Origin: Acidobacteriota bacterium
GTDB taxonomy: Bacteria; Acidobacteriota; Thermoanaerobaculia; Multivoradales; Multivoraceae
Assembly (NCBI GenBank): GCA_028875725.1
Contig: JAPPCR010000006.1
Coordinates: 1,805,786-1,869,785, forward strand
DNA: 64,000 nt
Reading direction: 5' to 3'
How positions within the stretch are numbered: the first letter of the stretch is position 1; the number at the start of each line of letters is the position of its first letter. The notes under the pieces were generated by a model. It was given only the letters and a program-made list of their open reading frames with translations, had not been told where the DNA came from and did no database searches. Below, in pieces: positions 8,801 to 16,702 of the stretch. The position numbers and the translations under genes were made by a program.

Positions 8801-9531
8801 AGACCGACACGACAGGCGGCGGCGTCTGGTGGAACAACACGGACAGCGGGTACCTGGAACTCGTGCACGTGAACCTCACGGCTGACGCCGTCGAGCAGTG
8901 CCAGACGTCCCAGAGCATTCCGGACCGCCGGACCGGTCGGACCCGCACCTATCCGGAAGATTGCCATGCGCGGCTTGACGAGTTCGTCGGCCTGCCGGCC
9001 AGCATGATCAATCAGCGCGGTGTAAACGGCGTAGCCGACCGGACCTGGATCTACAACTCCTTCGGGTTCAAGACCTGGCGCATCGGAAACCAGGATCTGA
9101 CGCTCGGCGGTCATCTGACATTCCAGACCGGTACGCCCTGGGCCCGGTCCGAGGGCGCGGGCATCAGCGCCCAGAAGACCTGCGCCCCGGGCGCCAGGCC
9201 CGCGGGGCTGCGGACGTGTCCGCCAATCACACCCTCCGACCCGACCAGCGACGCGCGGCCGGGCACGGCGAACGGTGGTGTCGGCGTCCGCCTGCACCCG
9301 TTCGGCGCGGAAGGCCGCCGCACGCTGGATGAGTACACGATCAACCTGAGCGGCGCCTGGGGCTTCCCCATGGGCTATCGGAACGTTCGTGGCGAACTCC
9401 GGGTCGAGGTCCTGAACGCGACCAACCAGCAGCGCCGCCGCCGCTGGGACGGTCAGGGCGAGGTCTACCCCGTGCGCCGGTACTACCAGCGCCCGAGGCA
9501 GATGAGGGCTTCGATCAAGTTCCGGTTCTAG
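5830..9531 (+). CDS. Oar-like TonB-dependent outer-membrane receptor, copy 2
   Basis: This 1,233-residue paralogue of the gene at 1912 is collinear over its whole length, with the same signal peptide start (MKRLAVALMLLVPFGAFA), carboxypeptidase-regulatory domain, plug and barrel ending IKFRF. By eye the proteins are well over 80 percent identical. Differences cluster in probable surface loops. Around residues 283-295 the reading is PSGDLSSELFTTN in copy 1 and APSLVQEAITTN here. Around residue 1018 it is LGEGHLEDCQESQTEPDR versus LTADAVEQCQTSQSIPDR. Promoter, ribosome-binding site and terminator are duplicated too, so the repeated unit is about 3.9 kb. Divergent loops on a conserved frame suggest altered ligand specificity or surface variation rather than pure dosage. 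Confidence 0.93.
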   Translation: MKRLAVALMLLVPFGAFADAPETATVSGTIVDPGGSALPGVSVTLSSERGDKFAITNENGQFRFVGVVPGAYNLKAELQGLGEAAAEFHAAAGDRQDLDLTLQAAIEGEVTVTGETPMVDKFNVTAGSTVTSEIGEQTAGTTRTYYGVINALPGVTSDARNDDIQQTRPAVNGTHFADQGVYIDGVDTTFAKFGGSRVFLPTTAVTEVSMEAGGSSAEYGRYIGSSTNVIVKSGTNRWHVDALWQRQAINWGADYKDQPSLAERRTQPYPVDWFRRCHGDERDAGRGQIAPSLVQEAITTNREACLPGSDEWAGASDGYEFSAGGPIQRDKFWFFLGVSEFDDAYNERLLGGDPYDVSLFNDARIFKLNMQPSANHSFAASAIDTPAFRNYFNDQSSDYWTPTPHENDSVLSTVNWNYAISGNWYLEAKVAFQETQENKYLACYNKLEQENPEVLNPDGIPLLEWLAQDNFPNASARMVETCLQAKSLDRGPIAGHSATNTSGGDTSYPLRFPFNPSLGIFYPGNNYNVYRDNENLQAWHNGWILSDGFGFNAFPREQANVGLTQFIGANHELKYGLDYQDTKWEGENARVPLLNGWGFDPTSPFGYYQSGTLAEDSCSLLRGINTSPENPNFVGGTTRGRGCYFVDYNSPLLTCEGNHTDGLPHRPTQIERVNGEIVRTVGTCVGRGTGDTEVRDIGFYVRDRFTIGDHWVVNLGLRAEQQEAWNDVRRRVVNDTYVDPRINISYDIKGDGALLLNANWGQYHAMLNQAWISGGDVARPSLHDLWNGYEGREVFLFCDPLDVVGMGILKAIGYVDYDCNSPSRRDTIRDGTVGAPVPGYNLSWELAQPGLMWDAVAAGLYDFDIQTYYKQEAILGLEWQFRPDWALDVKYIDWQMQDMMFSNFQLDHRGRAIGITENYHDLEKIVLAFDDARAQRWADAGFDEADRPSAVNRDALANADPSKNSYRGLQVQLNRRFADGWALYNNVAWSETDTTGGGVWWNNTDSGYLELVHVNLTADAVEQCQTSQSIPDRRTGRTRTYPEDCHARLDEFVGLPASMINQRGVNGVADRTWIYNSFGFKTWRIGNQDLTLGGHLTFQTGTPWARSEGAGISAQKTCAPGARPAGLRTCPPITPSDPTSDARPGTANGGVGVRLHPFGAEGRRTLDEYTINLSGAWGFPMGYRNVRGELRVEVLNATNQQRRRRWDGQGEVYPVRRYYQRPRQMRASIKFRF

Positions 9532-9580
9532 GACCGGACCGAGAGAACCGGGGGCTTCGTCCCTCGGTCGAGGGAATCAA

Positions 9581-9614
9581 GGGGAGAGGGCTTCGGCTCT
9601 CTCCCCTTTCTCTT
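9581..9614 (+). terminator. Intrinsic terminator with UUCG tetraloop, second copy
   Basis: The stem GGGGAGAGGGC/GCTCTCTCCCC (9581-9591/9596-9606, one G-U pair) carries a TTCG loop and is followed by TTTCTCTTT. It is homologous to 5666-5700. The G-U substitution keeps the stem, as expected of a selected RNA structure. A weaker hairpin at about 9547-9566 precedes it. Confidence 0.85.
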
Positions 9615-11476
9615 TGCGCGCTTCGACATCCCCTCAAGGCTGTCGATATGGTCTCCCACATGCTTCTCGCGGAGTCGACCTGACTAACGTTTCCGGGAGC
9701 CCCTCCCTGTCCCCGCCGGCACTCACCGTGCTGCTGATCGCTGCTGCCGGAGTCACCGCCTGCTCCGGCGATTCCCGCACGGCGGACAGCCGCGAACCGA
9801 TGGGTTCGGGCACTCCCGCGCCGCCGACCGAACCCGCCGTCTTCGACGAACGAGCCGAAGACGTCGGCCTCGCCTTCCGCCACGGGAACGGCGCGCACGG
9901 ACGCTACCTCCTGCCAGAGATCATGGGTTCGGGCGCCGCGCTCTTCGACGCCGACGGCGACGGCGACCTCGACGCGTACCTGGTGCAGGGGGCCGAGTTC
10001 GAATCAGGCGCCGGTGACGGCGGCTCCCCCTCCCGTGACCGCCTGTTCCGCAACGAGTTGGTCGAGACCGGTGAGCTTCGTTTCGTCGACGCGACGCACG
10101 ACTCCGGCATCGAGTCGACCGGCTACGGGATGGGCGTAGCCGCCGCGGACTACGACGGGGACGGCCGCGTCGACCTCTACGTGACGAACCTGGGCCCCAA
10201 CCGGTTCTGGCGGAACGTCGGCGGCGGCCGCTTCGAGGACGTGACGGCGGCTGCCGAAGCCGACGATCCCAGGTGGAGCGTGCCCGCCACGTTCTTCGAC
10301 TACGACGGCGACGGCATGCTCGACCTGTTCGTCGCCAACTACGTCGACTTCAACCTCGGCAGCCACACGCTCTGCACCTTCGGCAGCGGCGAGCCGGACT
10401 ACTGCAGCCCGAAGACCTACCGGGCCGAGCCGGACCGCCTGTTCCGCAACCTCGGAAATGGCCGCTTCGAGGAGTCGACGAACCGCGCCGGCCTCGCCGC
10501 CGAGTTCGGCAACGGCCTCGGCGCCGTGGCGGGCGACCTCGACCTGGACGGGCGCCTCGACCTCTACGTCGCCAACGACGGCACGCCGAACCAGATGTGG
10601 ATGAACCGCGGCGGCGGTCGCTTCGAGAACCGGGCGCTGTTCGGCGGCTCGGCGGTCAATCGCCGCGGCGAAGCCGAGGCGGGCATGGGCATAGGCGCAG
10701 GCGACATGGACGGAGACGGCGACGAGGATCTCTACGTGACCCACATCACGGGAGAGACGAGCACCCTCTACCTGAATGACGGCCACGGCCACTTCACCGA
10801 TGCCGGCATGCCCGCCGGCCTGGACCCTCCCAGCCTGCCGATGACCGGTTTCGGCACCGGCTGGCTCGACTTCGACAACGACGGCGACCTCGACCTCCTG
10901 GCGGTGAACGGCGCCGTGCGGCGCCTCGACCGCACCCGCAGCGGCGAAGAGGCCATGGCGCGCGCGTCCGCGGCTACCGACCACGAGCGTCGCTTCGGAC
11001 AGCCGAACCAGCTCTTCCGCAACCTGGGCGACGGCCGCTTCGAGGACGCGTCCCCGCTCGGAGGACCGGCCTTCACGGCCTATGAAGTCACGCGTGGAGC
11101 CGCCTTCGGCGACGTGGACAACGACGGCGACACGGACGTTCTCGTCACGAACAACGACGGACCTGCCCGGCTGCTGATGAACCTGGTCGGCCAGGACGGC
11201 GGCTGGATGGGACTCCGGCTCGTGACCGCGGACGGCAAGCGCGATGCGCTCGGCAGCGTGGTCCACGTCGCGCTGGACGACGGCCGCGTCCTCATGCGCC
11301 GCGTGCGTGCCGCCATGAGCTACGCCTCCTCGAGCGACCCGCGGGTGCTGGTCGGACTCGGCGACGCCGGCATCGAGGATGTCCGCGTGGCCTGGCTCGG
11401 CGGCAAGGAGGAGTCCTTCGGGCCGCTTGCGCCGCGCACCTACCACGAGCTTCGGCAGGGCAAGGGCCGGCGATGA
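9614..11476 (+). CDS. CRTAC1 family lipoprotein (FG-GAP/VCBS repeats, ASPIC/UnbV domain)
   Basis: This is a secreted beta-propeller protein. After a hydrophobic signal (LTVLLIAAAGVTAC) with a lipobox-like VTAC, it carries seven calcium-loop motifs of the DxDxDGxxD type (DADGDGDLD, DYDGDGRVD, DYDGDGMLD, DLDLDGRLD, DMDGDGDED, DFDNDGDLD, DVDNDGDTD). The C-terminus is an ASPIC/UnbV domain (WMGLRLV, GSVVHVALDDGR, SSDPRVLVGLGD, DVRVAW). The family is abundant in Acidobacteriota and Planctomycetes, often beside TonB receptors and TPR proteins; its biochemical role is unknown. The listed TTG start at 9614 is only the longest frame and overlaps the terminator tail. A start near 9680 (CTG) or a later GTG is more likely. 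It overlaps the next gene by 4 nt, indicating translational coupling. Confidence 0.85.
   Translation: MRASTSPQGCRYGLPHASRGVDLTNVSGSPSLSPPALTVLLIAAAGVTACSGDSRTADSREPMGSGTPAPPTEPAVFDERAEDVGLAFRHGNGAHGRYLLPEIMGSGAALFDADGDGDLDAYLVQGAEFESGAGDGGSPSRDRLFRNELVETGELRFVDATHDSGIESTGYGMGVAAADYDGDGRVDLYVTNLGPNRFWRNVGGGRFEDVTAAAEADDPRWSVPATFFDYDGDGMLDLFVANYVDFNLGSHTLCTFGSGEPDYCSPKTYRAEPDRLFRNLGNGRFEESTNRAGLAAEFGNGLGAVAGDLDLDGRLDLYVANDGTPNQMWMNRGGGRFENRALFGGSAVNRRGEAEAGMGIGAGDMDGDGDEDLYVTHITGETSTLYLNDGHGHFTDAGMPAGLDPPSLPMTGFGTGWLDFDNDGDLDLLAVNGAVRRLDRTRSGEEAMARASAATDHERRFGQPNQLFRNLGDGRFEDASPLGGPAFTAYEVTRGAAFGDVDNDGDTDVLVTNNDGPARLLMNLVGQDGGWMGLRLVTADGKRDALGSVVHVALDDGRVLMRRVRAAMSYASSSDPRVLVGLGDAGIEDVRVAWLGGKEESFGPLAPRTYHELRQGKGRR
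9623..9652 (+). promoter_or_regulatory. Possible promoter for the CRTAC1 gene
   Basis: TCGACA at 9623-9628 and TATGGT at 9647-9652 are spaced 18 bp, just after the receptor terminator. The flanking words (CGACATC and ATATGGT) resemble the two receptor promoters. If real, the CRTAC1 start must lie downstream of about 9658, later than the longest open frame. Confidence 0.4.
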
Positions 11477-13209
11477 GCCGACCCTGCCTCGCGGCCGCCC
11501 TGCTGGCCCTCCTCGGCTGCGGAACCCCCGAGCGGGTGACGCTCCCCGCGGTCCACCAGGCCCATGACCCCGCAGTACGCGCCCAGGTCAACGGCCTCGA
11601 ACGGAAGATCCGCACACTCGAAGGCAGCAACGCCAGCGAGGCGGAGCTCGGTGCGGCGGTTGGCGAGCTCGGCAGGCTCTACCACGGCGTCCAACTGCTG
11701 GACAACCACGCCTTCACCGCGCTCGAGGCCGCCGAGGACTGCTACCGGGAAGCGCGGCGGCTCGATCCAACCGACCATCGCTGGCCCTACCTCCTCGGAT
11801 TCGCCGAGGAAACCCGCGGCGATCACGAAGCAGCGGCCGCCTCCTACCGGGCTGCACTGACGATCGAGCCCGAGCTGGTGCCGGCGATCCAGCGCCTCGC
11901 CCGATCGGAGGTCGAACGCGGTCGGCCCGACGATGCGGCCACGCTGTGGAACCGCGCACTGGAACTCCGGCCCGGGTTCCCGCCCGCGCTCTACGGACTC
12001 GGGAATCTCGCCCTCGAAGGCGGCGACGCCGAAACCGCCGCCGACTACCTCGAGCGCGCCATCGCCGCGGAACCGGGCGCCGGCCGCGGCCACTACTCGC
12101 TCGCCATGGCCTGGCGCCGCCTCGGCGATGAAGACCGTGCGGCCCGGCACTTCGCGCAGGCAAGCCACACCGACTTCCCGTTCGACGACCCCCTTATCGG
12201 GGAACTCGCCTACCTGCCGGCCGGCAGCGCCGCTCTGGTCCAGCAGGGCCTGATCGCGGTGCAGGCCGGCGAGTTCACCGCCGCGGCGGCCGTCTTCGCC
12301 CGCGCCATCGAAGCGGATCCGACGAACCTGGAGGCCCGCAAGCACCTGGCGCTGGCCCACGTCGACGCCGGTCAGTTCGAGCGGGCCGAAACCGCCTACG
12401 AAGAACTCCTGGAGCTCCACCCCGACCAGGCCTCGGCGCACTTCGAACTCGCCCAGCTCCAGGCCAACCGCGGCCAGGCGACCGAGGCGATCACGCATCT
12501 GACCCGGGCGATCGGGTTGGCCCCGGACTACAAGCAAGCGCACTACCAACTCGCCCTGCTCCTCGACCGGGCGGGTCGTCCCGCGGAAGCGCTGGAACGC
12601 TACGACCGCGTACTGGCGCTCGACCCCGACTACGCCGAGGCAGGGACACGGCGGGCCGCCGCCCTCGCCGCGTCGGGCCGGCCGGCGGAAGCGCTCGAGA
12701 TTCTGACGGCGCGAGTCGCAGTCGCCCCATCGGATACCGCCGCCGTCCAGGCGTTGAGCGTCGTGCTGCGACAGCAGAACCGCCTGCAGGAGGCCCGCAC
12801 CGCCCTGGACCGAAGCCTTCGCTCGACGGAGTTCGCTCCCGCCGACGAGGCCCGGCTGCGAACCGAGCTCGGCGGCATCCTGGCCATCGAACGGCGCCTG
12901 AGGGACGCGGCACGTGAACTTCGCACGGCGCAGGAACTCGATCCGACGGAACCCCAGACCAGCTTCGTCCTCGGCATGGTCCTCCTCGACCTCCGCCGCC
13001 CCGAGGAGGCCGCCCGCGCCTTCGCCGCCGCCCTCGCCGTCCGTCCCGACCTCACGCTGGCACGCCTGCGTCTCGCCGCCATCCTGGCCCAGACCAACCG
13101 CTGCGAGGAGGCCATTGCTCTTCTCGACGATGGCCGCCGCTTCGCCACGAACGATGCGGTCTTCGCCCAGGCATCGCAGCAACTGCGGGCTGCCTGCACA
13201 GAGCAGTAG
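11473..13209 (+). CDS. TPR-repeat lipoprotein
   Basis: This 578-residue protein begins with a type II signal peptide (MSRPCLAAALLALLGC, lipobox LLGC, Cys16 as lipid anchor). The rest is helical tetratricopeptide repeats, roughly 12-14 units from residue 80, with repeated signatures such as A..Y..AL..EP, AL..YDRVLALDPDYAEA and ALE..A.L..LRP. TPR solenoids bind proteins or peptides. The ATGA overlap with the CRTAC1 gene shows the two are co-translated. Because SusD-type nutrient-binding lipoproteins are themselves TPR-like, this protein could be a surface partner of the upstream TonB receptors; that is inference. The gene ends just before a 34-bp inverted-repeat element separating it from convergent purU. 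Confidence 0.87.
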   Translation: MSRPCLAAALLALLGCGTPERVTLPAVHQAHDPAVRAQVNGLERKIRTLEGSNASEAELGAAVGELGRLYHGVQLLDNHAFTALEAAEDCYREARRLDPTDHRWPYLLGFAEETRGDHEAAAASYRAALTIEPELVPAIQRLARSEVERGRPDDAATLWNRALELRPGFPPALYGLGNLALEGGDAETAADYLERAIAAEPGAGRGHYSLAMAWRRLGDEDRAARHFAQASHTDFPFDDPLIGELAYLPAGSAALVQQGLIAVQAGEFTAAAAVFARAIEADPTNLEARKHLALAHVDAGQFERAETAYEELLELHPDQASAHFELAQLQANRGQATEAITHLTRAIGLAPDYKQAHYQLALLLDRAGRPAEALERYDRVLALDPDYAEAGTRRAAALAASGRPAEALEILTARVAVAPSDTAAVQALSVVLRQQNRLQEARTALDRSLRSTEFAPADEARLRTELGGILAIERRLRDAARELRTAQELDPTEPQTSFVLGMVLLDLRRPEEAARAFAAALAVRPDLTLARLRLAAILAQTNRCEEAIALLDDGRRFATNDAVFAQASQQLRAACTEQ

Positions 13210-13250
13210 GTCACCGCACCCAGTGTGCAACGCCCAAGTGGAATCGTCCA

Positions 13251-13425
13251 GCCATCGCCGGGCCGGAGGGGAGGGTCGCAGGGGGCTAGAGGCCAGCGAC
13301 TGCCCATGCCATCCCAACGGCCAACCCGTAGCGGAGCGCAGCCGACCGCAGCGAACCCCCAGTCTTCCATCCACCGAGCGGGGGTGAGCGGCCCCTGCGA
13401 CCCTCCCCTCCGGCCCGGCGATGGC
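13251..13425. repeat. Long inverted-repeat element, copy A
   Basis: Perfect 34-bp inverted repeats at 13251-13284 and 13392-13425 (arm begins GCCATCGCCGGGCCGGAGGG) enclose 107 bp. The interior shares a conserved core with a second element at 48701-48882: a GAGGC-AG-GACT-CCC stretch and GCAGCCGACCG-AGCGA. The element sits between the convergent ends of the TPR gene and purU. It could act as a bidirectional terminator, a MITE-like mobile repeat or a structured RNA; see findings. Confidence 0.85.
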
Positions 13426-13437
13426 GGGTCAAACGCG

Positions 13438-14355
13438 CTAGCCGAAGACGATCGCGCGGTTGTCGACGACGAGGACGCGGTGTTCCAGATGCGCCTGGAC
13501 GGCGCGGGCGAGGACGACGCGTTCGAGGTCCCTGCCGCGGCGCACCAGGGTGGTCACCGAATCGCGGTGGCTGACCCGCGTCACGTCCTGTTCGATGATC
13601 GGTCCCTGGTCGAGTTCCGCCGTGGCGTAGTGCGCCGTGGCGCCGACGACCTTGACGCCGCGCAGGTAAGCCTGGCGATAGGGACTGCCGCCGGGAAAGG
13701 CCGGCAGGAACGAGTGGTGGATATTGATCACCCGGTTAGGGAAGCACTCGAGAAAGCGGGGAGTGAGGATCTGCATGTAGCGGGCGAGCACCACGAGGTC
13801 GACCCGAGCCTCCTCGAGGATGCCGATCATCCGTTCTTCCTGCTCGCTGCGGGTCTCTCGCGTCACCGGCAGGTGGTGGTACGGCAGCCCGTTGTACTCC
13901 GCCTCCGCCGTGTGATCGGGATGGTTGCTGATGATGCAGACGGGGCGCCCGGGCAGCTCACCCAGCCGCCAGCGGGACAGCAGGTCGTGCAGGCAGTGCG
14001 CCGGCTTCGAGGCGAGTACGCCCACCCGCTGCTCCTCGTCCGAGAAGGCGATGCGGCTCCTGACCGAGAAATGGTCGCCGATCTCCCACTCGAGCAACGG
14101 CTTGATCGTCTCCCGGTCCAGGTCGAAGTGGTCGATCTCGAACTCGAGGCGCTGGAAGAACTTGCCGAGTTCCTCGTCCCGGTGGGTTTCGGACGCGCAG
14201 ATGATGCCTCCGTGATCGTTCACGAAGCCCGTGACCGTCGCGATGATGCCGATCGCATCGTCACAACTCAGCAGGAGGGTCGCCGTTACGTCGTGCGGCT
14301 TCAGCAGGGCGCCGTGTCGGTGTTCGGCCACTGGCGATATGATCGCATACACCAT
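13438..14355 (-). CDS. purU: Formyltetrahydrofolate deformylase
   Basis: This enzyme hydrolyses 10-formyl-THF to THF and formate, balancing the one-carbon pool and supplying formate for purine synthesis. The 305-residue protein has an N-terminal ACT domain (TATLLLSCDDAIGIIATVTG, where Met/Gly control the E. coli enzyme). The formyltransferase fold follows, with RVGVLASKPAHCLHDLL, VCIISNHPD, VLARYMQILTP and the catalytic signature NIHHSFLPAFPG plus ELDQGPIIEQD (active His and Asp). Length is normal (about 280-300). The ATG at 14355 interlocks with the start of the divergent gene (CATG, 14353-14356). GTG at 14331 is an alternative giving a more typical N-terminus. No folate riboswitch is visible. 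Confidence 0.95.
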   Translation of the reverse strand: MVYAIISPVAEHRHGALLKPHDVTATLLLSCDDAIGIIATVTGFVNDHGGIICASETHRDEELGKFFQRLEFEIDHFDLDRETIKPLLEWEIGDHFSVRSRIAFSDEEQRVGVLASKPAHCLHDLLSRWRLGELPGRPVCIISNHPDHTAEAEYNGLPYHHLPVTRETRSEQEERMIGILEEARVDLVVLARYMQILTPRFLECFPNRVINIHHSFLPAFPGGSPYRQAYLRGVKVVGATAHYATAELDQGPIIEQDVTRVSHRDSVTTLVRRGRDLERVVLARAVQAHLEHRVLVVDNRAIVFG

Positions 14356-16675
14356 GCCAGCAACGGCTCAGTCCAGGCGGGGCGCCGTGGGCGCGGGCCT
14401 CGCTCTGCTGACCTTCGGCACAGCCACCGCCGCCGCTCAAACCGCGCAAACGCCGGCCGACGGCATCAAGCTGTTCGAAGAGAACGTCCAGCCCGTCCTG
14501 GAGCGGAACTGCTACATGTGCCACTCGGACCCGGAACGGGCCGAGAACGGCCTCCTGCTGACCACGAGAGCCGGACTCCTGCGCGGCGGCGAACGGGGAC
14601 CGGCGATCTCCACCTCCGAGCCTCCTCTGAGTCTGCTCCTCCACGCGGTCGGCTACGAGGACGAGCAGTTGCAGATGCCGCCTTCGGGCCGGCTGGCCGA
14701 CGCGGACCTCGAGGCGATCCGCCAGTGGGTGCAACTCGGCGCCCCGTTCGGCGGCGACGAGGACCAGCTCACGGAGGTCGCGCCGGCCGCGGACGCCTTC
14801 GAGATCACGGACGCCGACCGGGAATGGTGGTCCGTGCGGCCGCTCGAGCGGCCGGACGTCCCGGCTGTCGCCGACACTGCCTGGCCGCTCAACGCGGTCG
14901 ACAACTTCCTGCTCGCGAAGATTGAAGCAGCCGGCCTCGAGCCGCCGCCGGCCGCCGACCGCCGGACACTGATCCGGCGGGCGAGCTACGACCTGACCGG
15001 GCTGCCGCCGACGCTCGAGGAAGTCGAGGCCTTCGAGCTGGACGACCGCCCCGACGCCTGGGAACGCCTGATCGACCGTCTCCTCGCGTCGCCCCACTAC
15101 GGCGAGCGCTGGGGACGGCACTGGCTCGACCTCGTCCGCTACGCGGAGACGGACGGCTACGAGCGCGACCGCAAGAAGCCCTCCGCCTGGCGTTACCGCG
15201 ACTGGGTGATCGACGCGCTCAACGCGGACATGCCGTACAACGAGTTCCTGACCCATCAGCTCGCCGGCGACGAACTCGACAACCCGACCGCGGCCTCGGT
15301 CATCGCCACGGGCTACCTGCGGCTCGGGATCTGGGACGACGAGCCGACGGACACGGCGCTCGCCCAGTATGACGATCTGGACTCGGTCCTCGACGTGACC
15401 TCCCGGGTGATGCTCGGCATGTCGATCGGCTGCGCCCGATGCCACAACCACCGCGGCGACCCGATCCCGCAGACCGACTACTACCGCATGCTGTCGTTCT
15501 TCCGCGGCATCGCGCCCTACAAGGTCGGCGGCGGCAACCAGCCCACGCCCGAGAACTACACGGACTGGATCCCGCCGGACCTGGGAACGGCGGAAGGCGA
15601 ACGCCCCGTGGTGGAGGGGCCGCCCCGCCTGATCGAGGTCCTGCGCGTAAAGGAGATCGGCCCCGAGGCGCCGCCGACCCACGTCCTCATCCGCGGCAAC
15701 CCGCATGCGCCGGCGGAACGCGTCGAACCCGGCTTCCCCCTCATCCTCGGCAACGCGGATCCGGGCCTTGGAGAACGCGCGGCGGACTCCCCGACGACCG
15801 GCCGCCGGCGCGCCCTGGCCCGCTGGATCGCGGACGACGGCAACCTGCGCACTTCGCGGGTGATGGCGAACCGCCTCTGGCAGTACCACTTTGGCCGCGG
15901 CCTGTCGCCGACGCCGAACGACTTCGGACGCTTCGGGCAGGAGGCGACCCACCCCGACCTGCTCGACTGGCTGGCAACGGAGTTCGTGGCCCGGGACTGG
16001 AGCCTCAAGTCCATGCATCGGCTGATGATGACCAGTCGGGCCTACCGGATGTCCTCACGCCCTCCCCACGGTGCCCTTGAAGCCGACCCGGGCAACGACC
16101 TGTTCAGCCGCTTCAACATGAGACGGCTGACCGCCGAGGAGATCCGGGACTCCGTCCTGGCCGCGACCGGCCGCCTCAACCTGGAACTCGGCGGACCCAG
16201 CGTCTACCCGCCGATGCCGGAAGAGGTGCTGGCGACCGCTTCGCAGCCCGACAAGGCCTGGGGCGAGTCGTCCCCCGAGCAGGCGTCACGGCGCAGCGTC
16301 TACATCCACGTCAAGCGCTCGCTCCTGCATCCGCTGCTCGAGAGTCTCGACATGGCCGACACCGACTCGACCTGCCCGGTCCGCTTCACGACGACCCAGC
16401 CGACGCAGGCCCTGATGATGCTGAACGGAGAATTCATGAGCGAGCAGGCCAGGGCGCTCGCGGCGCGGATCGATGGCGCCGACGGCACGGTTGAAGAGCG
16501 CGTGACCGAGGCGCTCGAGGCGGTGCTGGCGAGACGGGCCCATCCGGTCGAAGTGGCCCGAGGCCTCGGGTTGATCGAGGAGCTGCAGCGGCAGGAAGGC
16601 TTCGACCCCTCGGCCGCGTTTGCCAGTTACTCCCTTCTGTTATTGAATCTGAACGAGTTCGCCTATCTTGACTGA
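14354..16675 (+). CDS. PSCyt1/DUF1549/DUF1553 domain secreted protein
   Basis: This 773-residue exported protein has a signal peptide (RRGAVGAGLALLTFGTATAAAQ). A Planctomycete-type cytochrome c domain follows with one haem site, CYMCH, near residue 50, and QMPPSGRLADADLEAIRQW. DUF1549 comes next (VDNFLLAKIEAAGLEPPPAA, YDLTGLPPTLEEVEAF, YGERWGRHWLDLVRYAETDG). DUF1553 is at the C-terminus (NRLWQYHFGRGLSPTPNDFG, HPDLLDWLATEF, DWSLKSMHRLMMTSRAYRMS). The family almost always pairs with a DUF1501 protein, as here 27 bp downstream; the pair is proposed to degrade complex carbohydrate or other polymers, but no activity is established. A TATGAT at 14338-14343, 10 bp before the ATG, could produce a leaderless message. 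The start overlaps the purU start codon. Confidence 0.9.
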   Translation: MPATAQSRRGAVGAGLALLTFGTATAAAQTAQTPADGIKLFEENVQPVLERNCYMCHSDPERAENGLLLTTRAGLLRGGERGPAISTSEPPLSLLLHAVGYEDEQLQMPPSGRLADADLEAIRQWVQLGAPFGGDEDQLTEVAPAADAFEITDADREWWSVRPLERPDVPAVADTAWPLNAVDNFLLAKIEAAGLEPPPAADRRTLIRRASYDLTGLPPTLEEVEAFELDDRPDAWERLIDRLLASPHYGERWGRHWLDLVRYAETDGYERDRKKPSAWRYRDWVIDALNADMPYNEFLTHQLAGDELDNPTAASVIATGYLRLGIWDDEPTDTALAQYDDLDSVLDVTSRVMLGMSIGCARCHNHRGDPIPQTDYYRMLSFFRGIAPYKVGGGNQPTPENYTDWIPPDLGTAEGERPVVEGPPRLIEVLRVKEIGPEAPPTHVLIRGNPHAPAERVEPGFPLILGNADPGLGERAADSPTTGRRRALARWIADDGNLRTSRVMANRLWQYHFGRGLSPTPNDFGRFGQEATHPDLLDWLATEFVARDWSLKSMHRLMMTSRAYRMSSRPPHGALEADPGNDLFSRFNMRRLTAEEIRDSVLAATGRLNLELGGPSVYPPMPEEVLATASQPDKAWGESSPEQASRRSVYIHVKRSLLHPLLESLDMADTDSTCPVRFTTTQPTQALMMLNGEFMSEQARALAARIDGADGTVEERVTEALEAVLARRAHPVEVARGLGLIEELQRQEGFDPSAAFASYSLLLLNLNEFAYLD

Positions 16676-16702
16676 GAATCGTCTCGACTGAGGAGCGGAA
16701 CG

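Noticed and set aside
5827..9297. A 1,156-codon open frame antisense to the second TonB receptor (and a 737-codon one, 3190-5403, under the first)
   Set aside because: Composition is the Arg/Val/Asp/Gly-rich pattern of antisense frames in high-GC genes. There is no signal peptide, domain or ribosome-binding site, and the paralogous receptor does not preserve the same full antisense frame.
13381..14925. Plus-strand frame 13225-14925
   Set aside because: It runs antisense to purU and through the inverted-repeat element. The purU protein on the other strand has full catalytic motifs.
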